The translations under genes were made by a program, and so were the position numbers. A stretch of 64,000 nt of DNA, taken from positions 83,918 through 147,917 of the forward strand of contig NZ_QBJD02000012.1 of NCBI RefSeq assembly GCF_003057745.1, given 5' to 3'. The DNA is from Enterobacter sp. RIT418. Its GTDB lineage: Bacteria; Pseudomonadota; Gammaproteobacteria; Enterobacterales; Enterobacteriaceae. Every line of letters starts with the position of its first letter. Position 1 is the stretch's first letter. Under the pieces are notes generated by a model, which did not search any database, was not told the DNA's origin, and saw only the letters and a program-made list of their open reading frames with translations. Below, in pieces: positions 50,060-58,011 of the stretch.

Positions 50060-50468
50060 TCCAGGTGGGGTGCTGAGTGTCATCCTGCCAGGCGCTGTCT
50101 TCAATGCGAAACCCCTGGGAGTGGTAAAAATTCACCGCCCGCACGTTCTTCTGGTATACCTCAAGGCTTAAATTTGGGTAGCGCTGCTGAACATGATTCA
50201 GCAGCGCGCGCCCGATGCCTTTGCCGATGAATGCCGGCGCGACGAACAGCGCGCCGACGAAATGCAACTCCATCACGCTGACAAAACCGCGCGGTTTTCC
50301 GTCCTCTTCCCATACCCAGGTTTCAGCGGAGGGAAGGTAGATGTCCCGCACCATGGCTTTATTCTCTTTCCAGTAGCCAGCGTCGATAAACGGATGCGCT
50401 TCGGTGGTGCTTTCAAGCCACAGGCTTAGAAGCGGCGCGGTGTTTTCATTTTGCCATTTGCGGATCAT
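50022..50468 (-). CDS. yiaC: GNAT acetyltransferase YiaC
   Basis: A 148-residue GCN5-type N-acetyltransferase with the acetyl-CoA loop GKGIGRALL (about residues 80-88). E. coli YiaC is a reported lysine acetyltransferase affecting motility. Its start overlaps the tag stop by 23 bp, so the two are cotranscribed and probably coupled. Confidence 0.93.
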   Translation of the reverse strand: MIRKWQNENTAPLLSLWLESTTEAHPFIDAGYWKENKAMVRDIYLPSAETWVWEEDGKPRGFVSVMELHFVGALFVAPAFIGKGIGRALLNHVQQRYPNLSLEVYQKNVRAVNFYHSQGFRIEDSAWQDDTQHPTWIMRWEADQTPLA

Positions 50469-51027
50469 GCTGGTCTCCGGTGTAACACATGCAGCCGGTG
50501 ATGTGGTCGTTCACCAGGCCGCACGCCTGCATGAAGGAGTAACAGATCGTGGACCCCACAAATTTGAATCCTCTCTTTTTCAGCGCCTTAGAGAGCGCGT
50601 CTGACGCAGGCGTGGAGGTGGGGATTTCAGCCAGCGTGGCGGCACGCGTGACCTGCGGCGCGTTGTCGACGAAGGACCAGACAAACGGTGAGAATGGTTC
50701 TCCGTTTTGCTCCATGACAAGGTACGCGCGAGCATTTCCGATAATGGCCTGGATTTTGCCGCGGTGGCGGATGATGCCGGTATCCTGAAGCAGCCTCTCC
50801 ACGTCCTCTTCGGTCATCGCCGCAACCGCGGCAGGATCAAACTGGTGGAAGGCGTTGCGATAGTTCTCTCTTTTTTTCAGCACCGTAATCCAGGAGAGGC
50901 CCGCCTGCTGGCCTTCCAGGCAAATCATCTCGAAGAGTTTTTGGCCGTTAGTTTCCGGCACGCCCCATTCCCTGTCGTGATAGTCGATATAAAGCTGATC
51001 CTGGCTTACCCAACCGCAACGCTGCAT
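50446..51027 (-). CDS. tag: 3-methyladenine DNA glycosylase I Tag
   Basis: Removes 3-methyladenine from DNA. The protein has 193 residues (E. coli 187), the extra ones in a divergent tail. Zinc ligands Cys4 and His17 and the C-terminal His/Cys pair (NDHITGC) are present, as is the base-recognition segment CLEGQQAGLSW with its key Glu. Confidence 0.96.
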   Translation of the reverse strand: MQRCGWVSQDQLYIDYHDREWGVPETNGQKLFEMICLEGQQAGLSWITVLKKRENYRNAFHQFDPAAVAAMTEEDVERLLQDTGIIRHRGKIQAIIGNARAYLVMEQNGEPFSPFVWSFVDNAPQVTRAATLAEIPTSTPASDALSKALKKRGFKFVGSTICYSFMQACGLVNDHITGCMCYTGDQHDPQMAK

Positions 51028-51187
51028 AGGTTATCTCCGTTATTAATCTCGAAACCGCAAAAAAATCAATCGACCCGGCTTGACGTGTTTGCTAAAGAGA
51101 CAATAGTTAATACAGGGCTATCTGTCCTCATACCTCTTTCTACAACGACAAATATCGCCGAACTCGGCTCTCTCTGGAGTCGCTTTG

Positions 51188-51892
51188 ATGATGATAAAAA
51201 AAATCAGTGGTCACCGAGCTGTTTTAAGCCTGGTGGGATACTTAGCATGTGCTTTTTTTTCTAACGCAGCGTCTGCCTGGCAACAGGAATATATCGTTTC
51301 GGACCCCCAAAGTAATACGTCAGAACGCTATACATGGGACGCCGATCACCAACCGCGCTATGACGATATTCTTGCGGAGCGTATTCGCTCGTCGCAAAGC
51401 GGTGCGGGATTTGCCTTCAGCATGCCTTCTGGCAGCGCGGCGGAAGATACGTCAGCCATGAGCCTGGGATGGAATTTCCCGGTTTCCCAAAACGTGACGA
51501 CCGGACCGGTAGCCGCCTGGCGCTACGACGGGACGCCGCCAACCATGATGAACGAATTTGGCGATAGCGTGACGACGCAATCGCTCACCGATCCGCTCTG
51601 GCATGCCAGCGTCAGCTCTCTGGGCTGGCGGGTGGATTCGCATTACGGCGACCTGCGCCCCTGGGCCCAAATTAGCTATAACCAGCAGTTTGGCGAGAAC
51701 CAGTGGAAATCGCAGTTCGGCATGTCGCAGTCGCCCGCTGCCCAGCAGTACGGCAGCTGGACGGATGTGAGCGTGGGTGCGGACATGCTGCTCAATACGC
51801 ATATGGCAGCGTATGCCTCTTTGTCCCAGGGGGATAACACCGCGACGGGGGAAAATGTGCTTTACAGCCTGGGCGTGAGTGCCAAATTCTAA
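51188..51892 (+). CDS. yhjY: Outer-membrane beta-barrel protein YhjY
   Basis: A 234-residue secreted protein: a signal peptide (to about residue 30, ending NAASA) and a region resembling part of an autotransporter beta-barrel, ending LGVSAKF with the terminal Phe of an outer-membrane strand. There is no passenger domain. It matches E. coli YhjY in length and place (between tag and yhjX). Start ATG at 51188 or 51191 follows GGAG; a TTG precedes them. Confidence 0.82.
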   Translation: MMIKKISGHRAVLSLVGYLACAFFSNAASAWQQEYIVSDPQSNTSERYTWDADHQPRYDDILAERIRSSQSGAGFAFSMPSGSAAEDTSAMSLGWNFPVSQNVTTGPVAAWRYDGTPPTMMNEFGDSVTTQSLTDPLWHASVSSLGWRVDSHYGDLRPWAQISYNQQFGENQWKSQFGMSQSPAAQQYGSWTDVSVGADMLLNTHMAAYASLSQGDNTATGENVLYSLGVSAKF

Positions 51893-51996
51893 AAATGTTA
51901 ATTTATTCATTGCCACGATAACATTTGATCTACAATAGTGGCCGGGGTTTCAGCGATAGCGCTTACTAACATTTTGACGTTTCGCTCCCCCGGCAA

Positions 51997-52048
51997 GGTC
52001 ATTCATTCCCGATTCCAGGCATTTCATTCCGTCTCTCCTGCACTTCAT
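51997..52048 (+). promoter_or_regulatory. YpdB-type direct repeats upstream of yhjX
   Basis: GGCATTTCAT (52018-52027), 11 nt, then TGCACTTCAT (52039-52048). YpdB, of the pyruvate-sensing YpdAB system, binds GGCATTTCAT-N11-GGCATTTCAT before E. coli yhjX. A weaker third copy, GGTCATTCAT, lies at 51997-52006 with the same 21-bp period. Confidence 0.8.
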
Positions 52049-52131
52049 GCCGTTTTACCCCACCGGATTTAGGGTTTTGTATATCGTTGTCCTCAGCGAA
52101 TTTCCTTAATTTCTCTTGCAGGACAACTGCC

Positions 52132-53334
52132 ATGAACACATCAACATATAACCGCACCCGCTGGCTGACGCTATTTGGCACCATTGTTACCCAGTTTGCG
52201 CTGGGGTCGGTTTACACCTGGAGCCTGTTTAACAGCGCCCTTTCTGACAAACTCGGTGCTCCCGTAAGCCAGGTGGCGTTCTCCTTTGGTCTGTTAAGCC
52301 TCGGTCTGGCGATCTCTTCCTCCGTAGCCGGGAAACTTCAGGAACGATTTGGCGTTAAGCGCGTGACGATGGCCTCCGGGATTTTGCTCGGCGTGGGCTT
52401 CTTCCTGACCGCGCACTCCAGCAACCTGATGATGCTGTGGCTGAGCGCCGGGGTGCTGGTAGGTCTGGCAGACGGCGCGGGGTATCTGCTGACGCTCTCC
52501 AACTGCGTGAAATGGTTCCCGGAGCGTAAAGGGTTAATCTCGGCATTTGCGATTGGTTCGTATGGCCTGGGCAGCCTCGGGTTTAAATTTATCGACTCCC
52601 AGCTGCTGGCCTCCGTTGGCCTCGAAAAAACCTTCATGATCTGGGGCGCGATTGTGCTGGTGATGATTCTGTTTGGCGCCACGCTGATGAAAGATGCGCC
52701 CCAGCAGGAAGTGAAAACCGTGAACGGCGTGGTAGAGAATGACTTCACGCTGGCACAATCCATGCGTAAACCGCAGTACTGGATGCTGGCGGTGATGTTC
52801 CTGACGGCCTGCATGAGCGGCCTGTACGTGATCGGCGTAGCGAAAGATATTGCTCAGGGCATGGTCAAACTTGATGCGGCAACGGCTGCTAATGCGGTAA
52901 CGGTGATCTCTATCGCCAACCTGTCTGGCCGCCTGGTGCTGGGCATTCTGTCAGACAAAATGTCGCGTATCCGGGTGATTACGCTGGGGCAGGTGGTTTC
53001 TTTGGTAGGGATGGCCGCGCTGCTGTTTGCTCCGCTTAACGAAGCCACGTTTTTCGCCGCGATAGCCTGCGTGGCCTTTAACTTCGGCGGAACGATTACC
53101 GTCTTCCCGTCGCTGGTGAGCGAGTTCTTTGGCCTGAACAATCTGGCGAAAAACTACGGTGTGATTTACCTCGGCTTCGGCATCGGCAGCATTTGTGGAT
53201 CGCTCATTGCCTCGCTGTTCGGCGGCTTCTACGTGACCTTCTGCGTGATATTCGCCTTGCTTATTCTTTCGCTGGCGCTATCGACCACGATTCGCCAGCC
53301 GCAGCGCGAGGTGTATAACGAAGCGCATGCGTAA
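52132..53334 (+). CDS. yhjX: MFS transporter YhjX (pyruvate-responsive)
   Basis: A 400-residue major facilitator (oxalate/formate antiporter-like) with twelve hydrophobic spans, starting MNTSTYNRTRWLTLFGT as in E. coli. It is the main target of the YpdAB two-component system, induced by extracellular pyruvate, and is thought to carry pyruvate. The start at 52132 was chosen by conservation; the in-frame extension to 52087 crosses the leader. Confidence 0.95.
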   Translation: MNTSTYNRTRWLTLFGTIVTQFALGSVYTWSLFNSALSDKLGAPVSQVAFSFGLLSLGLAISSSVAGKLQERFGVKRVTMASGILLGVGFFLTAHSSNLMMLWLSAGVLVGLADGAGYLLTLSNCVKWFPERKGLISAFAIGSYGLGSLGFKFIDSQLLASVGLEKTFMIWGAIVLVMILFGATLMKDAPQQEVKTVNGVVENDFTLAQSMRKPQYWMLAVMFLTACMSGLYVIGVAKDIAQGMVKLDAATAANAVTVISIANLSGRLVLGILSDKMSRIRVITLGQVVSLVGMAALLFAPLNEATFFAAIACVAFNFGGTITVFPSLVSEFFGLNNLAKNYGVIYLGFGIGSICGSLIASLFGGFYVTFCVIFALLILSLALSTTIRQPQREVYNEAHA

Positions 53335-53344
53335 TGCGTCATTT

Positions 53345-53370
53345 AAAAAGGCCGGGTTTCCGGCCTTTTT
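53345..53370 (+). terminator. Rho-independent terminator of yhjX
   Basis: AAAAAGGCCGG and CCGGCCTTTTT pair perfectly around GTTT. Confidence 0.93.
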
Positions 53371-53595
53371 ATTGTCTGGAAAAATAAATCTGGTCAATAT
53401 TCCCTCCCCCAGACATCCCTTTTTTGTAAAAAACTGTACCGATCACACTCTGCGCTGCCACTTTTCACGTTTGCTGTGGTCTACTTACCACGCTTGCTGA
53501 CGTTTCTGATAACGATTCCCTGAGCGCATATTTACGCTGTCCACTTTTAATACAAAAGTTGGCGGTGGTTCTGTCCCTTTTTCCGGGTTGCTTGC

Positions 53596-55287
53596 ATGAA
53601 ATACATTAAATCGATGGCGCAACAAAAGCTCTGCTTTTTGCTGGCGTTGTACATCGGCCTGTTTATGAATGGCGCCGTTTTTTTCCGTCGGTTTGACGGT
53701 TACGCGCAAGATTTTACCGTCTGGAAAGGAATTGCAGCGGTTGTCGAACTGGTCGCAGCGGTGTTAGTCACCTTCTTTTTATTCCGCATTCTCTCTTTGT
53801 TTGGTCGCCGCGTGTGGCGAGTGCTGGCGACGCTTGTCGTGCTGTGCTCGGCGGGTGCCAGCTATTACATGACCTTTATGAACGTGGTGATTGGCTACGG
53901 CATTATTGCCTCGGTAATGACCACGGATATTGACCTCTCGAAAGAGGTTGTTGGACTGCACTTCATTCTCTGGCTGGTGGCGGTGAGCGCCTTGCCGCTG
54001 CTGCTTATCTGGAGCAACCGCTGCCGCTACACGCTGGTGCACCAGATCCGCACGCCGGGCAAGCGTTTTCGAAGCGTTGCGCTGGTGCTGCTGGCCGGGC
54101 TGATGGTCTGGGGGCCGATTCGCCTGCTGGACGTGAAGCAGAAGAATGACGAGCGTACTTCCGGCGTTGATATGCCGAGCTACGGCGGCGTGGTGGCGAA
54201 TTCGTATCTGCCTTCTAACTGGATTTCCGCGCTGGGGCTGTATGCCTGGGCGCAGGTGGATGAGTCTTCTGACAACAAATCGCTAATGAATCCGGCGAAA
54301 AAGTATACCTACGTTGCGCCGAAGGATATCGACGATACCTATGTCGTCTTTATTATCGGTGAGACTACGCGCTGGGATCACATGGGCATTCTGGGCTATG
54401 ACCGCGACACGACGCCGAAGCTGGCGCAGGAGAAAAACCTGGTCGCCTTCCGTGGCTACTCGTGTGATACCGCAACGAAGCTCTCCTTACGCTGCATGTT
54501 CGTACGTGAAGGCGGAGCGAGCGATAACCCTCAGCGCACGCTGAAGGAACAGAACGTCTTCTCGGTGCTGCACCAGCTTGGGTTTACCTCCGATCTTTAC
54601 GCAATGCAGAGCGAGATGTGGTTCTACAGCAACACCATGGCGCAGAACATTGCCTACCGCGAGCAGATTGGCGCGGAGCCGCGCAACCGCGGCAAGAGCG
54701 TGGACGACATGCTGCTGATCGACGAGATGAAAAACTCGCTGAACGGCAATCCGGACGGCAAGCACCTGATTATCCTGCACACCAAAGGGTCGCACTTTAA
54801 CTACACCCAGCGGTATCCGCGCAGCTTTGCGAAATGGACGCCGGAGTGTGTTGGCGTTGATAAAGACTGCAGCAAGGAGCAGCTGATCAATTCCTTCGAT
54901 AACTCGGTCACGTATGTCGATCACTTTATCGATACGGTTATTGACCAGGTGCGCGACAAGAAAGCGATAGTGTTCTACGCCTCCGATCACGGTGAGTCGA
55001 TTAACGAGTACGAACATCTGCACGGTACGCCGCGCAAAATGGCACCTCCGGAGCAGTTCCGCGTTCCGATGATGGTGTGGATGTCCGACAAGTATCTGGA
55101 AGATCCGGAGAAAGCGCAGATGTTTGCTCACCTGAAGAAAGAGGCCGATATGAAGGTGCCGCGCCGCCACGTTGAGCTGTACGACACTATCCTGGGCTGC
55201 CTGGGCTACACCTCCCCTGACGGTGGGATTAACGAAAATAACAACTGGTGTAAACTCCCTGATAACACCAAAAAAGCGGTGAAGTAG
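53596..55287 (+). CDS. eptB: Kdo2-lipid A phosphoethanolamine 7''-transferase EptB
   Basis: Inner-membrane enzyme that adds phosphoethanolamine to the outer Kdo of LPS. The 563 residues equal E. coli: five N-terminal membrane helices (to about 180), then a periplasmic alkaline-phosphatase-like domain with the catalytic Thr in GETTRWDHMG and metal ligands in YASDHGES. In E. coli it is activated by sigma-E and silenced by the sRNA MgrR. Confidence 0.95.
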   Translation: MKYIKSMAQQKLCFLLALYIGLFMNGAVFFRRFDGYAQDFTVWKGIAAVVELVAAVLVTFFLFRILSLFGRRVWRVLATLVVLCSAGASYYMTFMNVVIGYGIIASVMTTDIDLSKEVVGLHFILWLVAVSALPLLLIWSNRCRYTLVHQIRTPGKRFRSVALVLLAGLMVWGPIRLLDVKQKNDERTSGVDMPSYGGVVANSYLPSNWISALGLYAWAQVDESSDNKSLMNPAKKYTYVAPKDIDDTYVVFIIGETTRWDHMGILGYDRDTTPKLAQEKNLVAFRGYSCDTATKLSLRCMFVREGGASDNPQRTLKEQNVFSVLHQLGFTSDLYAMQSEMWFYSNTMAQNIAYREQIGAEPRNRGKSVDDMLLIDEMKNSLNGNPDGKHLIILHTKGSHFNYTQRYPRSFAKWTPECVGVDKDCSKEQLINSFDNSVTYVDHFIDTVIDQVRDKKAIVFYASDHGESINEYEHLHGTPRKMAPPEQFRVPMMVWMSDKYLEDPEKAQMFAHLKKEADMKVPRRHVELYDTILGCLGYTSPDGGINENNNWCKLPDNTKKAVK

Positions 55288-55335
55288 CAGGTGGCGAGTT
55301 TATCGCCAAACGAACGGCTTTTTTAATTTAAGGGA

Positions 55336-55364
55336 TTGACGGGGGCGCACCCCAGCAGTAAGAT
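55336..55364 (+). promoter_or_regulatory. tRNA-Pro promoter
   Basis: TTGACG (55336-55341), a 17-bp spacer and TAAGAT (55359-55364), followed by a GC-rich discriminator (GCGCTCCGC), typical of stable-RNA promoters under stringent control. The predicted start is just before the tRNA. Confidence 0.85.
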
Positions 55365-55376
55365 GCGCTCCGCATT

Positions 55377-55453
55377 CGGCGAGTAGCGCAGCTTGGTAGC
55401 GCAACTGGTTTGGGACCAGTGGGTCGGAGGTTCGAATCCTCTCTCGCCGACCA
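55377..55453 (+). tRNA. tRNA-Pro (anticodon UGG)
   Basis: A complete 77-nt tRNA with encoded CCA: acceptor CGGCGAG/CTCGCCG, anticodon stem ACTGG/CCAGT and loop TTTGGGA giving UGG, T-arm GGAGGTTCGAATCCTC-like. The locus (between eptB and dppA) is that of proK in E. coli, whose anticodon is CGG; the sequence here matches what I recall for proM. Confidence 0.95.
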
Positions 55454-55458
55454 CATTC

Positions 55459-55487
55459 AAAACCCTGCTCTTAGAGCAGGGTTTTTT
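55459..55487 (+). terminator. Terminator of tRNA-Pro
   Basis: AAAACCCTGCTC and GAGCAGGGTTTT pair around TTA, followed by T residues, 5 nt after the tRNA. Confidence 0.92.
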
Positions 55488-55501
55488 GCATCTGAAGTTC
55501 A

Positions 55502-55618
55502 AGAGGATGAGAATCTCCGGGGAAGGAGGTTCGACTCGAGCGAAGCGAGAGAACGTTGCGTTAGCAACGGCCCGAAGGGCGAGCCGCGAAGCGGTGAGTC
55601 ATCCTCTCTCGCCGACCA
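55502..55618 (+). other. Partial tRNA-Pro repeat interrupted by a hairpin string
   Basis: The T-arm and acceptor end of the preceding tRNA recur: GGAGGTTCGA (55525-55534) and ATCCTCTCTCGCCGACCA (55601-55618), split in the T loop by 66 nt. The insert folds into four hairpins: CTCG/CGAG (55535-55549), CGTTGC/GCAACG (55554-55569), GCCC/GGGC (55570-55580) and CCGC/GCGG (55584-55594). It is bounded by GACTC and GAGTC. An outer 9-bp helix pairs AGAGGATGA (55502-55510) with TCATCCTCT (55599-55607). The D and anticodon arms are missing, so this is not a working tRNA. Confidence 0.8.
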
Positions 55619-55625
55619 CATTCTG

Positions 55626-55656
55626 AAAAGGGCTAACCGCAAGATTAGCCCTTTTT
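55626..55656 (+). terminator. Terminator after the partial tRNA repeat
   Basis: AAAAGGGCTAA and TTAGCCCTTTT pair around an 8-nt loop. The partial repeat thus has its own terminator, distinct in sequence from that of the intact tRNA. Confidence 0.9.
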
Positions 55657-56036
55657 GCATTAGCGCTTTAATCCTCTTGATTAAGCAAAATGTCCTTTAG
55701 CCCCGTTTCTTCCTGCCTGATACCTGTTTTGTGACATAATCCATTGTAATTTTTTATATATAGATTGATCTTTTTTCGCGTTGCTTATGGATAACCTCAG
55801 CATTTTTCGCTGTGCGTTTTAACGTTCATGGCATTTAGTGCTCAGATAATCACCATTCTGCAAGAAAGTTTACCCAATCTGAATAAAAGTTAATCACTGG
55901 ATGTTGCGAAATATGAAGAGAGTTATGCTGTAGGTTACGGAGTAGCATAAATTTCCCTGCTGAAAACCGGCGTATAGAGTTTTTTTAATCTTTGTTTGCG
56001 GTTTCTCACACTCAGCGTAAATCCCCGCCACCTGTA
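55657..56036. other. Long AT-rich region upstream of the dpp promoter, no gene recognised
   Basis: About 380 bp without a supported gene. A minus-strand 88-codon frame (55894-56160) overlaps the dppA promoter and leader and is not credible. A half CRP-like TGTGACATAATCC lies near 55730. Probably upstream control sequence for dppA. Confidence 0.5.
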
Positions 56037-56065
56037 TTGACGTTTTCACATTCTGTTGACAGATT
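56037..56065 (+). promoter_or_regulatory. Predicted dppA promoter
   Basis: TTGACG (56037-56042) with a -10-like CAGATT about 17 bp on. The implied start, near 56074, gives a leader of about 165 nt, the length known for E. coli dppA. Confidence 0.45.
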
Positions 56066-56201
56066 GTAGGGCACGAGGGGCATTTCAGGGACGATCTGCG
56101 CTGCAACTCCGTCGCACTTCTGAAAGGATTCTCCATCCCTTTACTGCCTTCGGGCACCACCGACCGGACCGGGTAAAAAATAAATAAAGGTCAGGCGGCG
56201 T

Positions 56202-56232
56202 AACACAACAAAGCAAAACATCACATTGGAGC
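56202..56232 (+). promoter_or_regulatory. CA-rich GcvB target and ribosome site of dppA
   Basis: AACACAACAAAGCAAAACATCACATTGGAGC contains the ACA-rich tract and GGAG that the sRNA GcvB pairs with in E. coli dppA to block translation. GcvB itself is not in this window. Confidence 0.6.
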
Positions 56233-56238
56233 AGAATA

Positions 56239-57846
56239 ATGAGTATTTCCTTGAAGAAGTCAGGGATGCTGAAGCTTGGTCTGAGCCTGGTGGCTATGAC
56301 CGTTGCCGCAAGCGTACAGGCAAAAACCCTGGTTTACTGTTCTGAAGGCTCGCCGGAAGGCTTTAACCCACAGCTGTTCACCTCTGGTACGACGTACGAC
56401 GCAAGCTCCGTACCTATTTATAACCGTCTGGTTGAATTTAAAACCGGCACCACGGAAGTGATTCCGGGTCTGGCTGAAAAGTGGGATATCAGCGAAGACG
56501 GTAAAACCTATACCTTCCACCTGCGTCAGGGCGTGAAGTGGCAGGACAGCAAGGAATTTAAACCCACGCGCGATATGAACGCCGATGACGTGGTGTTCTC
56601 CTTCGATCGTCAGAAAAACGCGCAGAACCCGTACCACAAAGTGTCCGGCGGCAGCTATGAATACTTCGAAGGGATGGGTTTACCAGACCTGATTTCCGAA
56701 GTGAAGAAAGTGGACGATAACACCGTTCAGTTTGTGCTGACCCGTCCGGAAGCCCCGTTCCTGGCCGACCTGGCCATGGACTTCGCCTCTATTCTCTCTA
56801 AAGAATATGCGGACAACATGCTGAAAGCCGGCACGCCGGAAAAAGTGGACCTGAACCCAATCGGTACCGGCCCGTTCCAGCTGCTGCAGTACCAGAAAGA
56901 CTCCCGCATTTTGTACAAAGCCTTTGAAGGCTACTGGGGCACCAAGCCGAAGATCGACCGTCTGGTCTTCTCCATTACGCCTGATGCCTCCGTGCGCTAC
57001 GCAAAACTGCAGAAAAACGAGTGCCAGGTGATGCCATACCCGAACCCGGCTGACATTGCGCGCATGAAGCAGGATAAGAATATTAACCTGCTTGAGCAGG
57101 CTGGCCTGAACGTGGGCTATCTCTCCTTTAACACCGAGAAGAAACCGTTTGATGACGTGAAAGTCCGTCAGGCGCTGACCTACGCGGTAAACAAAGAAGC
57201 GATCATCAAAGCCGTTTATCAGGGCGCTGGCGTTGCCGCGAAGAACCTGATCCCACCAACCATGTGGGGCTATAACGACGACATCAAGGACTACACCTAC
57301 GATCCTGAGAAAGCGAAAGCGCTGCTGAAAGAAGCGGGCCAGGAGAAAGGCTTTACCGTTGAGCTGTGGGCGATGCCTGTTCAGCGTCCATACAACCCGA
57401 ACGCGCGCCGCATGGCGGAAATGGTTCAGGCCGACTGGGCGAAGATCGGCGTTCAGGCCAAAATTGTGACCTACGAGTGGGGCGAGTACCTGAAGCGCGC
57501 CAAAGCGGGCGAGCACCAGGCCGTGATGATGGGCTGGACCGGCGACAACGGGGACCCGGACAACTTCTTCGCGACCCTGTTCAGCTGTGCGGCGGCGAAA
57601 GACGGCTCCAACTACTCCCGCTGGTGCTACAAGCCGTTTGAAGACCTGATCCAGCCGGCGCGTGCGACCGACGATCACAACAAACGTATTGAACTGTACA
57701 AGCAGGCTCAGGTTGTTATGCACGATCAGGCCCCGGCGCTGATTGTTGCTCACTCCACCGTGTACGAGCCAGTGCGTAAAGAAGTGAAGGGCTACGTGGT
57801 TGACCCACTCGGCAAACACCACTTCGAAAACGTATCGGTTGAATAA
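56239..57846 (+). CDS. dppA: Dipeptide-binding protein DppA
   Basis: Periplasmic dipeptide (and heme) binding component of Dpp. The 535 residues equal E. coli: a signal peptide (to residue 28, ASVQA) and an SBP_bac_5 domain starting KTLVYCSEGSPEGFNP. It is the first gene of dppABCDF, with GGAG 9 nt before the ATG and a CA-rich GcvB target in the leader. Confidence 0.97.
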   Translation: MSISLKKSGMLKLGLSLVAMTVAASVQAKTLVYCSEGSPEGFNPQLFTSGTTYDASSVPIYNRLVEFKTGTTEVIPGLAEKWDISEDGKTYTFHLRQGVKWQDSKEFKPTRDMNADDVVFSFDRQKNAQNPYHKVSGGSYEYFEGMGLPDLISEVKKVDDNTVQFVLTRPEAPFLADLAMDFASILSKEYADNMLKAGTPEKVDLNPIGTGPFQLLQYQKDSRILYKAFEGYWGTKPKIDRLVFSITPDASVRYAKLQKNECQVMPYPNPADIARMKQDKNINLLEQAGLNVGYLSFNTEKKPFDDVKVRQALTYAVNKEAIIKAVYQGAGVAAKNLIPPTMWGYNDDIKDYTYDPEKAKALLKEAGQEKGFTVELWAMPVQRPYNPNARRMAEMVQADWAKIGVQAKIVTYEWGEYLKRAKAGEHQAVMMGWTGDNGDPDNFFATLFSCAAAKDGSNYSRWCYKPFEDLIQPARATDDHNKRIELYKQAQVVMHDQAPALIVAHSTVYEPVRKEVKGYVVDPLGKHHFENVSVE

Positions 57847-57859
57847 TCAGTAGGGTGTT

Positions 57860-57944
57860 CTCCCTCTCCCTTTGGGCGAGGGCAGGGGTGAGGGGCGTGC
57901 ATGCATCCCTCACCCTAACCCTAACCCTCTCCCGCAGGAGAGGG
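57860..57944. repeat. Double GC-rich palindromic repeat between dppA and dppB
   Basis: TCCCTCTCCCTTTGGGCGAGGG and CCCTCTCCCGCAGGAGAGGG are two hairpins around an inner inverted repeat GGGGTGAGGG/CCCTCACCC; the AACCCT unit is tandemly repeated. It lies in the dpp mRNA just past dppA, a place where REPs stabilise upstream messages in other operons. Confidence 0.88.
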
Positions 57945-58011
57945 AATTTACATTTGTGAGCAATACAGACGTCACGCCAATGGTCGTGCGTCATCAGAGA
58001 GAATCCGGGTT

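Noticed and set aside
55393..55626. A 77-codon frame through the tRNA-Pro and the partial repeat
   Set aside because: It is the translation of tRNA sequence and hairpins; frames like this are common false calls over tRNA repeats.
55894..56160. An 88-codon minus-strand frame upstream of dppA
   Set aside because: It covers the conserved dppA promoter and leader on the other strand and has no credible start or domain.
56680..57822. A 380-codon minus-strand frame opposite dppA
   Set aside because: Antisense shadow with no recognisable domain; dppA on the other strand is certain.
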